Shown here in pieces: positions 39,088 to 48,301 of a stretch of 64,000 bases of DNA. The translations under genes were made by a program, and so were the position numbers. The stretch covers positions 359,006 to 423,005 of the forward strand of contig JBAZVH010000001.1 in assembly GCA_041660965.1 (NCBI GenBank). Direction: 5' to 3'. This DNA is from Candidatus Gracilibacteria bacterium. Lineage in GTDB: Bacteria; Patescibacteriota; Gracilibacteria; BD1-5; JAGOOR01. The notes beneath the pieces were generated by a model. That model was not told the origin of the DNA. It did not search any database and saw nothing but the letters and a program-made list of their open reading frames with translations. The number at the start of each line of letters is the position of its first letter. Position 1 is the stretch's first letter.

Positions 39088-40062
39088 ATGTTCAAAACTG
39101 CCGAATCCGTCTCCCCTGGTCACCCAGATAAAATGTGTGATCAGATCTCTGATGCCTTCCTCGATGCCTGTCTCGCAGAGGATCCACTCTCTCGTGTCGC
39201 TATCGAAGTGATGGGTGGGCACGGTATCGTCACGATAACCGGCGAACTCACGACCAATGCGTATGTCGATCCTCAGCCTATCGTCCGCAGAATCTGTGGC
39301 GAAGGTGTGGGCGTGATGGCAAATATCGTCAAACAATCGCCAGAAATCGCTCAAGGTGTCGATATGGGTGGTGCTGGTGACCAGGGAATTATGGTCGGGT
39401 ATGCAACCCGCGAAACGCCTACCTATATGCCACTCGAGTATGAACTCGCAAGACGATTGAACCAATATCTGCACATCCTCCATCCCAATGATGGTAAGAC
39501 ACAAGTCACGATCGATGATGGACAACTCATCGCTGTCGTCGCATCATGGTGTGGTATCGCTCAGAAGAAACTCGAAAAAGAAGTCCACGACTTTCTCAAA
39601 CATGAAGAACTCCTGAAATCGATGGATATCAGTGCGACGAAGTTTCACATTAACCCAGCAGGAGACTGGCATATCGGTGGATTTACGGCTGACACTGGTC
39701 TCACAGGACGCAAGCTGGCTGTCGATAACTACGGACCAGCGATTCCTCTCGGCGGTGGTGCATTCAGTGGAAAAGATCCAACCAAGGTCGATCGCTCAGG
39801 AGCCTACAAAGCTCGAGAAATCGCGGTCAAACTCCTCACAGAAAAAGGTGCTGATGAAGTCCTCGTACAAATCGCCTATGCTATCGGCGAACGCCATCCC
39901 GTCGCTGCCGTCGCATGGATCGATGGGAAAGCAGAAAACCTCGATATCCTCCGTGATGACCTCACGCCGCAAGGTATCATCACCTCGCTTGACCTCTGTC
40001 GCCCAATCTACGAAGAAACCGCTCGCTACGGGCATTTCGGAAGAGGGTATAAGTGGGGGTAA
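39088..40062 (+). CDS. metK: S-adenosylmethionine synthetase
   Basis: 324 residues, shorter than the ~380 of most bacterial MetK, mainly through trimmed loops. SVSPGHPDKMCDQISDAFLDA, GGAGDQGIMVGYATRET, TADTGLTGRKLAVDNYG, GGGAFSGKDPTKVDRSGAY and YGHFGR are intact. It makes SAM from Met and ATP in the cytoplasm. There are no UGA codons even though it is Gly-rich. It is preceded by the SAM riboswitch. Confidence 0.96.
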   Translation: MFKTAESVSPGHPDKMCDQISDAFLDACLAEDPLSRVAIEVMGGHGIVTITGELTTNAYVDPQPIVRRICGEGVGVMANIVKQSPEIAQGVDMGGAGDQGIMVGYATRETPTYMPLEYELARRLNQYLHILHPNDGKTQVTIDDGQLIAVVASWCGIAQKKLEKEVHDFLKHEELLKSMDISATKFHINPAGDWHIGGFTADTGLTGRKLAVDNYGPAIPLGGGAFSGKDPTKVDRSGAYKAREIAVKLLTEKGADEVLVQIAYAIGERHPVAAVAWIDGKAENLDILRDDLTPQGIITSLDLCRPIYEETARYGHFGRGYKWG

Positions 40063-40073
40063 AATATTAGGAC

Positions 40074-40120
40074 TTGCAATTGATTTCTGATAATTATAAT
40101 GTAATAACTTATTTTATAAT
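40074..40120 (+). promoter_or_regulatory. Promoter region of the NagA-like gene
   Basis: TTGCAA (40074-40079), 15 bp, TATAAT (40095-40100). A second TATAAT (40115-40120) lies seven bases before the ATG at 40128, which would give a leaderless transcript. Confidence 0.55.
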
Positions 40121-40127
40121 TATTTTT

Positions 40128-41438
40128 ATGTCTATAGACATTTTGGCTCGAAGGGAAAATGATCTACCAATAAACGGTCAAGAGGCGGATCGAGAATCGG
40201 TATTTGCGACCAGGTTTTCGCTCAGCCAACTTTCTGATGATGGTCCTGCTAGACATTTTAAAGTAAATAATACTGTCTCTGAAACTTGGAATATTGAAAA
40301 AGAAGGGGTGCCTCCTTATACCTTAGCGAGAGCTCCATTTGACCCTCAAGTAAATGGCACATTGGGACTCAATGGGCATACACTCTTCACCAATACTTTC
40401 ACTTCTGATGCAGTACGTCAAATGGCACGTGACACCATGGCTACTGGAACAACTCGTTTCTGTCCTACGATTATCACGAGTGATATTTCAAGTATTGTAG
40501 AAGCATTGAATGCTGTAGAAGATATCCCAGAAGTTGAACGAAAAGCGCTCGGTATCGAAGGTGTCCATGTAGAGGGACGATGGATTGATATGGAGAAAAA
40601 AGGTATTCACAACCCTGCACATATTGTCGATGAGATGACCAATCAGGAATGTGGCGCATTATGCGTCTACGCTAAAAAAGGAATATTAAAAATTATCACA
40701 GTAAGTCCGACAAAAGTCACTCCAGAGCAAATCAGACAACTCACAGCAGCTGGAGCTCTGGTCTCTATCGGACATTCTATTGCTACAACAGAACAGGTGA
40801 CTGAAGCGATTCACGCAGGAGCAAAACATATTACCCATCTCTGGAATGCTATGTCTGGTACTACTATCAAACATCGAGATGCTGAACCAGGAGTAGTCAC
40901 CTCTGCTCTCAATGGTCACTGAAGAGCAACTGGATTTCCTCGAGTAGTAGCTGGTATGATTGGAGATGAGTACCATGTTGATGACTCTCCAGCGTTCGTC
41001 ACATCTTTGACGGCTCTTGGAGCTTTTGGCGATACGCTCGAAGGAGTACGTGTGGATTTGACTACCGATGCAGCGACCTACCCTGGAAATGAGAGTTTTG
41101 AATTTGAGTTTTGACCAGGAGGTCAAAAAGTATGGTATGACCATACAACGGGTATGTGTGTAGATTCAGCCACAAAAAAGACTCTTGGAGGTGCTGCTAC
41201 GACTATGGCGCAATGTATCCAAAGAGTGCATCGTCTCTGAGTCAGTCCTCGAATGGCAATATTCATGGGTTCTGGTGTTATGGACTGACTCCTCAAAAAT
41301 ACTCCTCGTCCAAATGACCATTTAGCAATCTATGATAGCGCAACGCTCGATATTGTTTGATATATTCGTGATGGTGTATTCACACTCCTCGAAGAAAAAG
41401 AATTACAAGAATACAAGGAGAAGAATTCTAAAAAATAA
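40128..41438 (+). CDS. N-acetylglucosamine-6-phosphate deacetylase-like amidohydrolase
   Basis: 436 residues. GIEGVHVEGRWI corresponds to the NagA GIHLEGPF segment, and GHSIATTEQVTEAIHAGAKHITHLWNAM carries the metal and substrate His/Asn. A later SALNGHGRATGFPRVVAGMIGDEYHVD holds UGA-Gly at 40920 and the second His. The end (NDHLAIYDSATLDIVGYIRDG) matches the usual final strand. The N-terminal ~60 residues and the C-terminal third are divergent. It deacetylates GlcNAc-6-P in amino-sugar or wall recycling; exact substrate less sure. Start by the promoter position and MSIDIL. Confidence 0.78.
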
Positions 41439-41443
41439 CTCAT

Positions 41444-43363
41444 CTATACAATATCTTCTTCCTCCTCCCGCACGACCCCTTCCTTCGACAAGCTCAGGTC
41501 TTCATCATCACTCTCTTCTTTGACAATTCAGCTCTGCAGATCGACCATGCCAGCATATTTTTTTCAGAGTTTGAGGAGAGACTTGTGCGTGCCTCGTTCG
41601 GCGATTTGTCATTTTTCGAGGACGATGATATCGTCAGCACTCTTGACCGTTTGTAATCGGTGGGCTATCACGATAACCGTTCTTCCTGCGAAGAGTCGCT
41701 CAAAGGCCTTTGCGACCTTTTGCTCGCTATAACTATCGAGGGCTGCGGTCGGTTCATCGAGGAGGATAATCTCTGGATTTTTAAGGAATATCTTGGCAAT
41801 TGCAAGACGTTGCTTCTGCCCTCCGCTCAGACGAATTCCCCGTTCTCCTATTTCTGTTTGGAGACCATTTTCGAGTTCGTAGATAAATTGACACTCTGCG
41901 AGTTCTATCGCTTCTGCGATTTTTTTATCTCTTTTTATATCCTTTTTTACGGATTCTTCAGGGGAATCAGAAGGTATCAATAAGGATGAGTGAAGAGCAT
42001 TTTTAGTCTTTTGTATTTTGTCTTTTGTATTTTGTCTTTTGTATTTTTCTGTCGCCATTGAATAGAGCAAGTTTTCCTCAATTGTTCCATCAAAAACAGA
42101 GGGGTCCTGCGTGAGATAGCCAATATGTGGATAGTAACTATCGAGACGGATATCCGTGATATCTTGACCGTCCACGAGAAGTTTACCCTCCATAGGACGC
42201 ATATAGCCAGCCAGGAGCTTCATCAAGGTCGTCTTTCCACCTCAGGAGCGACCAACGAGAGCCGTCTTTTTTCCTCACTGAATGGTACAAGAAAAGTTAT
42301 CAAGTACCGTGGTGTTATTATGGTAAGAGAATGAAATATTTTGAAGCTCATAGTTTCCATTTTGAAATCGAAATGGTTTACCAGTATCATATCACTGAAT
42401 CTGAGGCGTCGTATCCATAAAATCCCAGAACTTCTCAATATGAACAAATGATTTTGTAAAATTCTCATAGTATTCTATCGAGTCACGAAGCGTAACCTCA
42501 AAAAGTGCGAGCACTGTCAGAAGTCCTACCATATCACTGAGTGCATACGTCCCGCCAAATACCCGCATCCCGAGATAATAATACGCACCAACTATCACAC
42601 AGGAAAGGAGAGCTTTCGGTGTCTGAAAAAGAAATGATCCCCAAAAAGTTTGCCTTCTGGATAAGTCCCAAGAATAATCAAAAATACCATTCATTTTCTT
42701 TATTTCACATTCGATAGAATTATTCTGCAAAATCTCAAATTTTGACATAATCACTTTGGCAAGCAACCCCGTGATTTTGACGTTATTTTCCTTGCGTTGA
42801 CGACGATAAAAAGAAGTATGTTTATTAAAATATACCACTGTTCCAAATATAAATACAATCATTCCTATACCACTCGCTACAATTCACCAAGGAAGTCATC
42901 GTACCATCAATAATCCAAAGAGTATAGTGAATAAAATTCTTGCAATATATGAGATAACACTGAGAAGAAGATTTATCGACTCATCAGTTCCTTTTTGTAT
43001 AATACTCAGTATCTTCCCTGTCCCCAATGCCTCTACAGTTCATTGCTCCAACTGGATAAACTGTTTGAGAGCTTTGCTGGTAAGATATTTCTCCCAAATG
43101 AACTGCTGCTCCACCCAAAAATAATTTCGAAGAATAACACTAGCCACTTGAAAGATAACCATCACAATAGTTGCTCTCATGATAGTATCCAAAAATACTT
43201 CCATATCCCGCGCCTCTATGCTATGTACAATTTCTTTGAGAAAATAAGCAAGGGACAACGTGAAACATATCGTCATGCTCGTCGCAAAAAATCGCAAAAA
43301 AGTTACAAAAGGATATGTCCGATATGAATCTGTTAGTCGTTTTGTTTTTTGCCAAAAATTCAT
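41444..43363 (-). CDS. ABC exporter, fused membrane and ATPase domains
   Basis: 639 residues. Six-helix membrane domain (~1-320), then an ATPase: Walker A GRSGGGKTT (the GG includes UGA), Q-loop GYLTQDPSVF, signature IRLSGGQKQRLAIAK, Walker B IILLDEPTAALD, H-loop IAHRL. It is a type IV half-exporter (MsbA/multidrug/lipid class) that would act as a homodimer. Seven or more UGA-Gly codons. Between Q-loop and signature is an inserted basic segment KYKRQNTKDKIQKTKN encoded by a family C repeat. The acidic C-terminal tail (EESDDEDLSLS, EEEED) is unusual. Substrate unknown. Confidence 0.88.
42000..42055. repeat. Family C repeat inside the ABC exporter gene
   Basis: Three units of TTTTGTATTTTGTC on the plus strand, read in frame on the minus strand as a Lys/Gln-rich linker (YKRQNTKDKIQKTKN). 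Confidence 0.75.
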
Positions 43364-43441
43364 AGCTCGATTGTAGAAATATTTCCTCGAAATGCAAAGG
43401 GAGATGTTTTTATTAAAACATCAACTCTAAAAAATGAAACC

Positions 43442-43565
43442 CAGAAATGGGGTTTCGGGGGACAAACTGTCTGAGCGGGATGAATGTAGAGAGTATGACG
43501 AAAAGAGAAAATAGCGAGTTTTTGTCCCCTGAACAGTTTTCGTACTTTTTCTGCAAAAAGTACAA
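43442..43565 (+). repeat. Repeat family A, copy A3
   Basis: Starts CAGAAATGGGGTTTCGGGGG as in A4. Outer arms GGGGACAAA / TTTGTCCCC, core CTGAGCGGGATGAA, 3' hairpin GTACTTTTT / AAAAAGTAC with loop CTGC; both closing bases are changed together. It lies in the 331 bp gap between gltX and the ABC exporter, which holds only repeats. Confidence 0.88.
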
Positions 43566-43585
43566 AAATGAATCGGTAATTTTAC

Positions 43586-43697
43586 CTGGATCCTGAATCA
43601 AGTTCAGGATGACGGAATCACGGGGTAGATCCGCCTAGGCGGATGACGGGAACAAATTCCTTAATTTTGTACTTTGTATTCTGTACTTTGTATTCTA
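43586..43697. repeat. Palindromic repeats (families F and C) next to gltX
   Basis: GGATCCTGAATCAAGTTCAGGATGACGG-type palindrome (arms ATCCTGAA / TTCAGGAT, 43589-43611), ATCCGCC-TA-GGCGGAT (43628-43643), then a TTTGTACTTTGTATTCTG run (43666-43697) touching the gltX stop. Confidence 0.75.
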
Positions 43698-45188
43698 GAG
43701 CATTTGCAAAACTTTCTCAATTCTCTGTATCGCTTTTTCGAGGCCGAGAATCTCTGTCATCTCAAATGCCCCAGGAGAAAATTCCTTTCCCGTCAGAGCG
43801 ACACGAAGAGGCCAGAGAATTTGTCCATTTTTCTTCCCAGCTTCTGCGATTTTCGGAAGCATGAGATCTTTTAAAATTTCCCTCACAGGTTTCCCGTCAT
43901 CCTCGGGCTTGACCCGGGGATCCATCCCCGAGATAATTTCCAACCCAAATTGCAATGCTTCCTTCGCTTGTTCCAGTGTGGTGATATTCATCTTTTCTGA
44001 GAGAAGCAGAGCGGTATCGACCGTTGGTTCAGAATAAAAGAAATCTGTCTGAGAAATAAAATCTTCCAGCGTTTCGAGTCGTTTCTGGAGTTCCTGGAGC
44101 ACGGCTTTATTGTAGTTTTCTTCATGCGTTATCAGCGTATTTTCGAAGAAGTCAGGATGATATTGACGGAGGTAATCCGTAAGACGAATATAGAGTTCAT
44201 CGATTGGCATCGCGGCAATATATTTCCCATTCATCCATTTGAGTTTCTCGGGATCAAAGATACCATTGGCGATTTGAAGCCCCTCAAGAGAAAATGCTTC
44301 CACGAGCTCATCGAGAGAAAAAATTTCTTGTGTTGTTTTACTATTCCAACCAATGAGCGCAATGTAATTCAGAAGTGCTTCCTTGAGGTAGCCCTTTTCG
44401 AGAAATTGGCTGACATGGGTATCGCCATTGCGTTTTGAGAGTTTTTTCTTATCAGGTCAGAGGATGACAGAGAGATGATAAAAATCTGGCGCTTCCCAAC
44501 CAAACATACGATAGAGAAGAACATGTTTTGGTGTACTTGGGAGCCATTCATCACCACGGAACACGTGAGTGATTTTCATCAGGTGATCATCGACGACAGC
44601 TGCGAGATGATAGGTCGGAAATCCATCAGTTTTTACGAGTACTTGATCGTCAATATCGGCAGTTGGTACAGAGATTTTTCCTTTGATGCCATCTTGGAAG
44701 GTAATGATTTCTCCTTTTGGTATTTTCATACGAATCACATATTTCTCACCAGCGGCAATCTTCGCTTGTGCTTCCTCAAGTGTGATATCCCGATATGGAC
44801 TACGAAACGGTACCATAATGCCTGCTTCTTCGGATTTTTTCTTGTGTGCCTCCAGTTCTTCTTCTGTAGTGAAACAATAATACGCGTCACCTTGATCAAG
44901 AAGTTTCTGCGCATATTCACGATAGAGAGTCAGGCGCTCAGACTGGATATAGGGACCACAGTCTCCGCCTCATCGAATGCTCTCATCAGGATGAATACCG
45001 AAAAGTTCAAGCGTGTCGAGAAGTGCGTCACAAGCGCCCTCTACCTCACGAGCTTTATCGGTGTCTTCTATACGCACGAGGAATTGTCCATGATTTTTCC
45101 GAGCCCAGATATAGGCAAACAGTGCGGTGCGGAGACCTCCGATATGGAGCTGTCCTGTCGGCGATGGAGCAAAGCGAGTGCGGGTCAT
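43695..45188 (-). CDS. gltX: Glutamyl-tRNA synthetase
   Basis: 497 residues, class I. RFAPSPTGQLHIGGLRTALF (HIGH motif as HIGG), EDTDKAREVEGA, DESIRGGGDCGPYIQSERL with UGA-Gly at 44970, HVFRGDEWLPSTPKH, and KMSKS-type KKKLSKRNGD after UGA-Gly at 44457. In the C-terminal anticodon-binding domain is a foreign SGMDPRVKPEDDGKP segment encoded by a palindromic repeat. With gatC present, the enzyme probably also makes Glu-tRNA(Gln). A TATAAT (45198-45203) lies nine bases before the ATG. Confidence 0.96.
43893..43930. repeat. Palindromic repeat (family F) inside gltX
   Basis: TCATCCTCGGGCTTGACC / CGGGGATCCATCCCC. It is read on the minus strand as GMDPRVKPEDDG. The same DNA motif family is widely dispersed in unrelated bacteria, as far as I recall. 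Confidence 0.75.
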
Positions 45189-45207
45189 ATAATTTAAATT
45201 ATAAATC

Positions 45208-45296
45208 GAGAGTACATAGTCATAGTAATAGTGACAGGAAGGAATTTTAAAAAATATAATCCGCCCTATGACTATGACTTTTACTATGACTCTTTT
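45208..45296. repeat. Family D repeats, inverted pair
   Basis: ACATAGTCATAGTAATAGTG with AGGAAGGAATTTT (45214-45247), then CCTATGACTATGAC / TTTTACTATGACTC (45264-45293). Same architecture as 5994-6092. Nothing else is seen in the 178 bp gap except the gltX -10. Confidence 0.6.
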
Positions 45297-45366
45297 CTAA
45301 AACCAAGTATAGGGAAATATAGGATTTTTCAAAAAAATCCCTGGATTACTCGAAAAAACAATTTTT

Positions 45367-46026
45367 TTATTGGGTAAGTGCTTTTTTTACTGCCTCTATT
45401 TCATCAGCAAACATCCCATATTTTCCATCTTCTGTTACTCAGTGTTCTTTATGAAGTTTTGGATCAATGGGAACGAGTTTATCTATTTCATCAGATGAAA
45501 GAAGAACAATAACCCCATCTGTTTGAAGTTTTCGAATCTCTGGCATGAGCAGAGGGTATCTTTGTTGATTTTCAAATGTTATATCAAATCCCAATGTGAT
45601 ATCAGTTTTTCTCATTTTAGAAGTAGTACCTTCTCTGGTCTTACGAGAACGAGATAAAATACCTTTTCATTCAAGGAGATTCCTCTTTCTTTTACTTTCT
45701 ACCAGATCACCTCATCCGATGAGGTTCCAGTGAAGTACTTCTTCAATACCCCAATGCATACTCCTATTTGGCCACCTCAAAGTACTTCGCTCTAAAATCT
45801 CATAAACCTCTTCACGCACTTCTCGTCATAAACCATTCGACATTGACTCTCTCTTTCGCTTATTTGTACCTTTAAGTCATCCATGCACAGTTACTTGTAG
45901 ACATCCTGGAAAAGAATCATCTGCGACTCTTTTTTGGAGAATTACATATTTCTTCCCATTAATTTCACAGGTTACAAGAGCGCCAACTGCTCAAGTATAT
46001 TCGGTATTCTCTGGAAGTTTTGACAT
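45367..46026 (-). CDS. Nudix hydrolase-like protein
   Basis: 219 residues, visible only with UGA as Gly (seven or more). TGAVGALVTCEINGKKYVILQKR opens the fold; GGLKGT followed by RKRESMSNGLGREVREEVYEI is a Nudix box with the REV-REE core and the upstream Glu spaced correctly, though the first Gly is shifted by one residue. The C-terminal ~110 residues (FDITFENQQRYPLLMPEIRK, EIEAVKKALTQ) are not recognised. Nudix enzymes cleave nucleoside diphosphate-X substrates. A TTGACA-16-TAACAT promoter lies at 46047-46074 on the minus strand. Confidence 0.72.
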
Positions 46027-46133
46027 AAGTAATAAATTATGAATTGATGTTATTAAATAACTACTTATTGTCAATATTTTTACACTACTAAAATAATGGC
46101 TTTGAAAAAAGTCATAAAAACTCCCGAATTCTC

Positions 46134-46160
46134 TTGACAAAAAAAGCATTTCTATAATAT
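46134..46160 (+). promoter_or_regulatory. Promoter of rpsT-infC-rpmI-rplT
   Basis: TTGACA (46134-46139), 15 bp, TAATAT (46155-46160; a TATAAT overlaps at 46153). About 50 nt of leader precede the S20 ATG. Confidence 0.65.
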
Positions 46161-46214
46161 ATGCGAACACTGAAGTGCGATACGCGCTTTTCTATTCTTT
46201 TATTTTTATTTTCT

Positions 46215-46487
46215 ATGCCGATTCTTCGTTCTGCCCAGAAACAACTTCGACAAAACGAGAAACACCGTTTACGCAACAATCATTTCCGTGATATGTTTCG
46301 TGAAGCGCGAGTTCGATTTGAGCGACTTGTAAAAGCGACAGACACTGCAGGAGCTACTGCTGATTTTCCTAAACTCCAAAAAGTCATCGACACACTTTGT
46401 AAGAAAAATATTATTCACAAGAATAATGCAGCTCGAAAAAAGTCTCGATTTGCAGGCATGCTTGCCGCTCTCACTCCTAGTAAATAA
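46215..46487 (+). CDS. rpsT: 30S ribosomal protein S20
   Basis: 90 residues. MPILRSAQKQLRQNEKHRLRNNHFRDMFRE is the family opening, and HKNNAARKKSRFAGMLAAL the end. The start is at 46215; the ATG at 46161 lies within the promoter region. It binds the 5' domain of 16S rRNA. The 3 nt gap to infC implies one transcript. Confidence 0.93.
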   Translation: MPILRSAQKQLRQNEKHRLRNNHFRDMFREARVRFERLVKATDTAGATADFPKLQKVIDTLCKKNIIHKNNAARKKSRFAGMLAALTPSK

Positions 46488-46490
46488 TCC

Positions 46491-47048
46491 ATGCAGCCAA
46501 GCAAAAAAAGGATTAACGAACAGATTGTAGCGAGCAAAATCCAAGTCATAGCAGAAGATGGAGAAGCTCTGGGGGTTATGTCTCTCGCTGACGCTCTCGC
46601 ACGAGCACGATCTGCTGACCTCGACCTCGTCGAAGTAGCATCCAGAGAAGGCATCGTCATCGCCAAGATCATCAACTGGCAAAAGCATCTCTTTGAAGAA
46701 AAGAAAAATAAGAAGAAACAACAGGCATCCAGCAAAAAAGTAGAACTCAAGACACTCCGACTCAGCTACGCCATTGGCGAACACGACATGGAGATACGTC
46801 GCAAACAAGCAGAAAAATTCGCAAAAGAAGGACATATCCTCAGACTCGAACTCCAACTCCGTTGACGAGAAATGCGATTCCAAGATATGGCACGAGACAA
46901 ACTCCAATCCTTTATCGAAAGTATCGCAAGCATCTACCGCGCAGACGGTCCCGTCAAATTTCTCGGTCGCAGATTTATCATTCAACTTCATCCCTTAACC
47001 TCTTCAGTATGAAAGCAAAAACCCACTCAGGAAGCCAAAAGCGTGTAA
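46491..47048 (+). CDS. infC: Translation initiation factor IF-3
   Basis: 185 residues. RINEQIVASKIQVIAEDGEALGV N-domain, SADLDLVEVASRE, then the C-domain KTLRLSYAIGEHDMEIRRKQAEKF and LRGREMRFQDMARDKL with UGA-Gly at 46863. A second UGA (47010-47012) is read through, adding about 11 residues past the usual end and producing a 40 nt overlap with rpmI. It starts at a real ATG; the AUU-start autoregulation of E. coli infC is not present. Confidence 0.92.
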
Positions 47049-47461
47049 AAATCACGGGCACTGGAAAATTTCGCACCGCAAAAATCGGTAAGCGTCATCT
47101 CCTCCAAAATAAATCCGCTAAAGCAAAAGGGAAAAATAAATATGGTGCTGAGACCAGCGTCGCAAATGAGCGCAAGATGAAATGGGGTATGCAAGTCTCT
47201 GGACTCAAGACTCCAAAAGCAAAAAAAGATGCTATGGCTCTCTCTGGACTCACTCCAAAAGAATTCAAGGCTGCAAATCCTCGCAAGTTCCCTACTATCA
47301 AGACAGCTGCTATAAAACAAGTAAAGATTGCTCCAAAAACAGTAGCAACAAAAAAAATCACTACTCCAAAGGCAGCGAAAAAAGTTGTTGCCGCAAAAAA
47401 GCCAACTCCAGCGAAGAAATCTACGACTAAAAAAACTCCAGCAAAGAAAACAAAAAAATAA
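47009..47461 (+). CDS. rpmI: 50S ribosomal protein L35 with long basic C-terminal tail
   Basis: 150 residues against ~65 in most bacteria. The first ~65 are L35 (MKAKTHSGSQKRVKITGTGKF, KRHLLQNKSAKAKGKN). The remainder contains a short ordered-looking part (KKDAMALSGLTPKEFKAANP) and then ~50 residues of Lys/Ala/Pro/Thr repeats (KKPTPAKKS, KKTPAKKTKK) like histone H1 tails. It may contact rRNA or DNA outside the ribosome core. The gene order infC-rpmI-rplT is standard. Confidence 0.85.
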   Translation: MKAKTHSGSQKRVKITGTGKFRTAKIGKRHLLQNKSAKAKGKNKYGAETSVANERKMKWGMQVSGLKTPKAKKDAMALSGLTPKEFKAANPRKFPTIKTAAIKQVKIAPKTVATKKITTPKAAKKVVAAKKPTPAKKSTTKKTPAKKTKK

Positions 47462-47508
47462 TATTCCTTCTTTTTTATCTCTTCTCTTTTAATTTTTAAT
47501 TTAATTCT

Positions 47509-47853
47509 ATGGTACGCGTCAAACGAGGTCTTATGACCAAAAAACGTCACAAAAAAGTTCTCGAACTCGCAAAGGGTTATCGAGGTGTACGTTCGACATC
47601 TTTCAAGCATGCTAAAACAGCTATTATGAAGGCAGGTCTCAATGCTTATATCGATCGTCGTCGAAAAAAGCGAGACTTCCGCAAGCTCTGGACTATCCGT
47701 CTCAATGCTGCCGTTCGACCTCTCGGCCTCACGTACTCAAGCTTTATCCATGCTATGTATCTCAAGCACGTAAAACTCAATCGTAAGGTGCTCTCAAATC
47801 TTGCAATCCTCAATCCAAGCGTTTTCGCTGAAGTAGTCAAATTTGTGAAGTAG
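47509..47853 (+). CDS. rplT: 50S ribosomal protein L20
   Basis: 114 residues. MVRVKRGLMTKKRHKKVLELAKGYRG, AYIDRRRKKRDFRKLWTIRLNAA, GLTYSSFIHAM. It is needed for early 50S assembly and often autoregulates its operon. No UGA codons. An intrinsic terminator follows at 47869. Confidence 0.96.
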   Translation: MVRVKRGLMTKKRHKKVLELAKGYRGVRSTSFKHAKTAIMKAGLNAYIDRRRKKRDFRKLWTIRLNAAVRPLGLTYSSFIHAMYLKHVKLNRKVLSNLAILNPSVFAEVVKFVK

Positions 47854-47868
47854 TTCATTTTGAAACTC

Positions 47869-47897
47869 TTAAACCCCTCAGAAATGAGGGGTTTTTA
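47869..47897 (+). terminator. Terminator of the rpsT-rplT operon
   Basis: AAACCCCTCA / GAAA / TGAGGGGTTTTT, 15 nt beyond the L20 stop. Confidence 0.85.
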
Positions 47898-47984
47898 AAA
47901 TATGACTTTCAAGCACTCCTCTTCGAGTCTGAGCATGAGGCCATCAGACCTCAGAGTCGATGACCATTATTATTCCTATTCTTC

Positions 47985-48012
47985 CACCCCCTCATAAATA
48001 AGGGGAAGTTTA
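47985..48012. repeat. C-rich palindromic repeat (family B)
   Basis: TTCCACCCCCTCATAA / ATAAGGGGAAGTTT in the 448 bp gap between rplT and adk. That gap also holds repeat A4 and family F palindromes and no gene that I can support. Confidence 0.6.
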
Positions 48013-48038
48013 TTCCAATTTCTTTTTCCTTGCACCGC

Positions 48039-48163
48039 AGAAATGGGGTTTCGGGGGACAAACTGTTTGAGCGGGATGAATGAAGAAAGTGTGATGAAGA
48101 CAGAAAATAGCGAGTTTTTGTCCCCTGAACGCTTTTTGTACTTTTGGCGCCAAAAGTACAAGA
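48039..48163 (+). repeat. Repeat family A, copy A4
   Basis: CAGAAATGGGGTTTCGGGGG start, arms GGGGACAAA (48054-48062) / TTTGTCCCC (48117-48125), core CTGTTTGAGCGGGATGAA, 3' hairpin GTACTTTTG / CAAAAGTAC with loop GCGC (48138-48159). Confidence 0.88.
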
Positions 48164-48194
48164 AGGCCGCCAGAAATGGGAATGGTTTGATGGC

Positions 48195-48298
48195 TTGGAT
48201 CCTGAAACAAGTTCAGGATGACGGAACACATGGATAGATCCCACCTCGCGGACTTCGTCCTTGGCTGGAATGACGGGGTCAAGCGCGAGAATGACGGT
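48195..48298. repeat. Family F palindromes before adk
   Basis: GGATCCTGAAACAAGTTCAG-type palindrome (48197-48222) with GATGACGG, then CTGGAATGACGGGGTCAAG and GAGAATGACGG (48264-48297) next to the adk stop. Confidence 0.7.
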
Positions 48299-48301
48299 GA
48301 A

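Noticed and set aside
43364..43694. A small gene translated from repeat A (frames reading VPRNPIS...)
   Set aside because: The frame is set by the repeat in each copy, is not preceded by a promoter or start signal, and the co-varying arms point to structure, not coding.
46161..46214. An 18-residue upstream extension of S20
   Set aside because: That ATG overlaps the -10 region; S20 homology begins at 46215.
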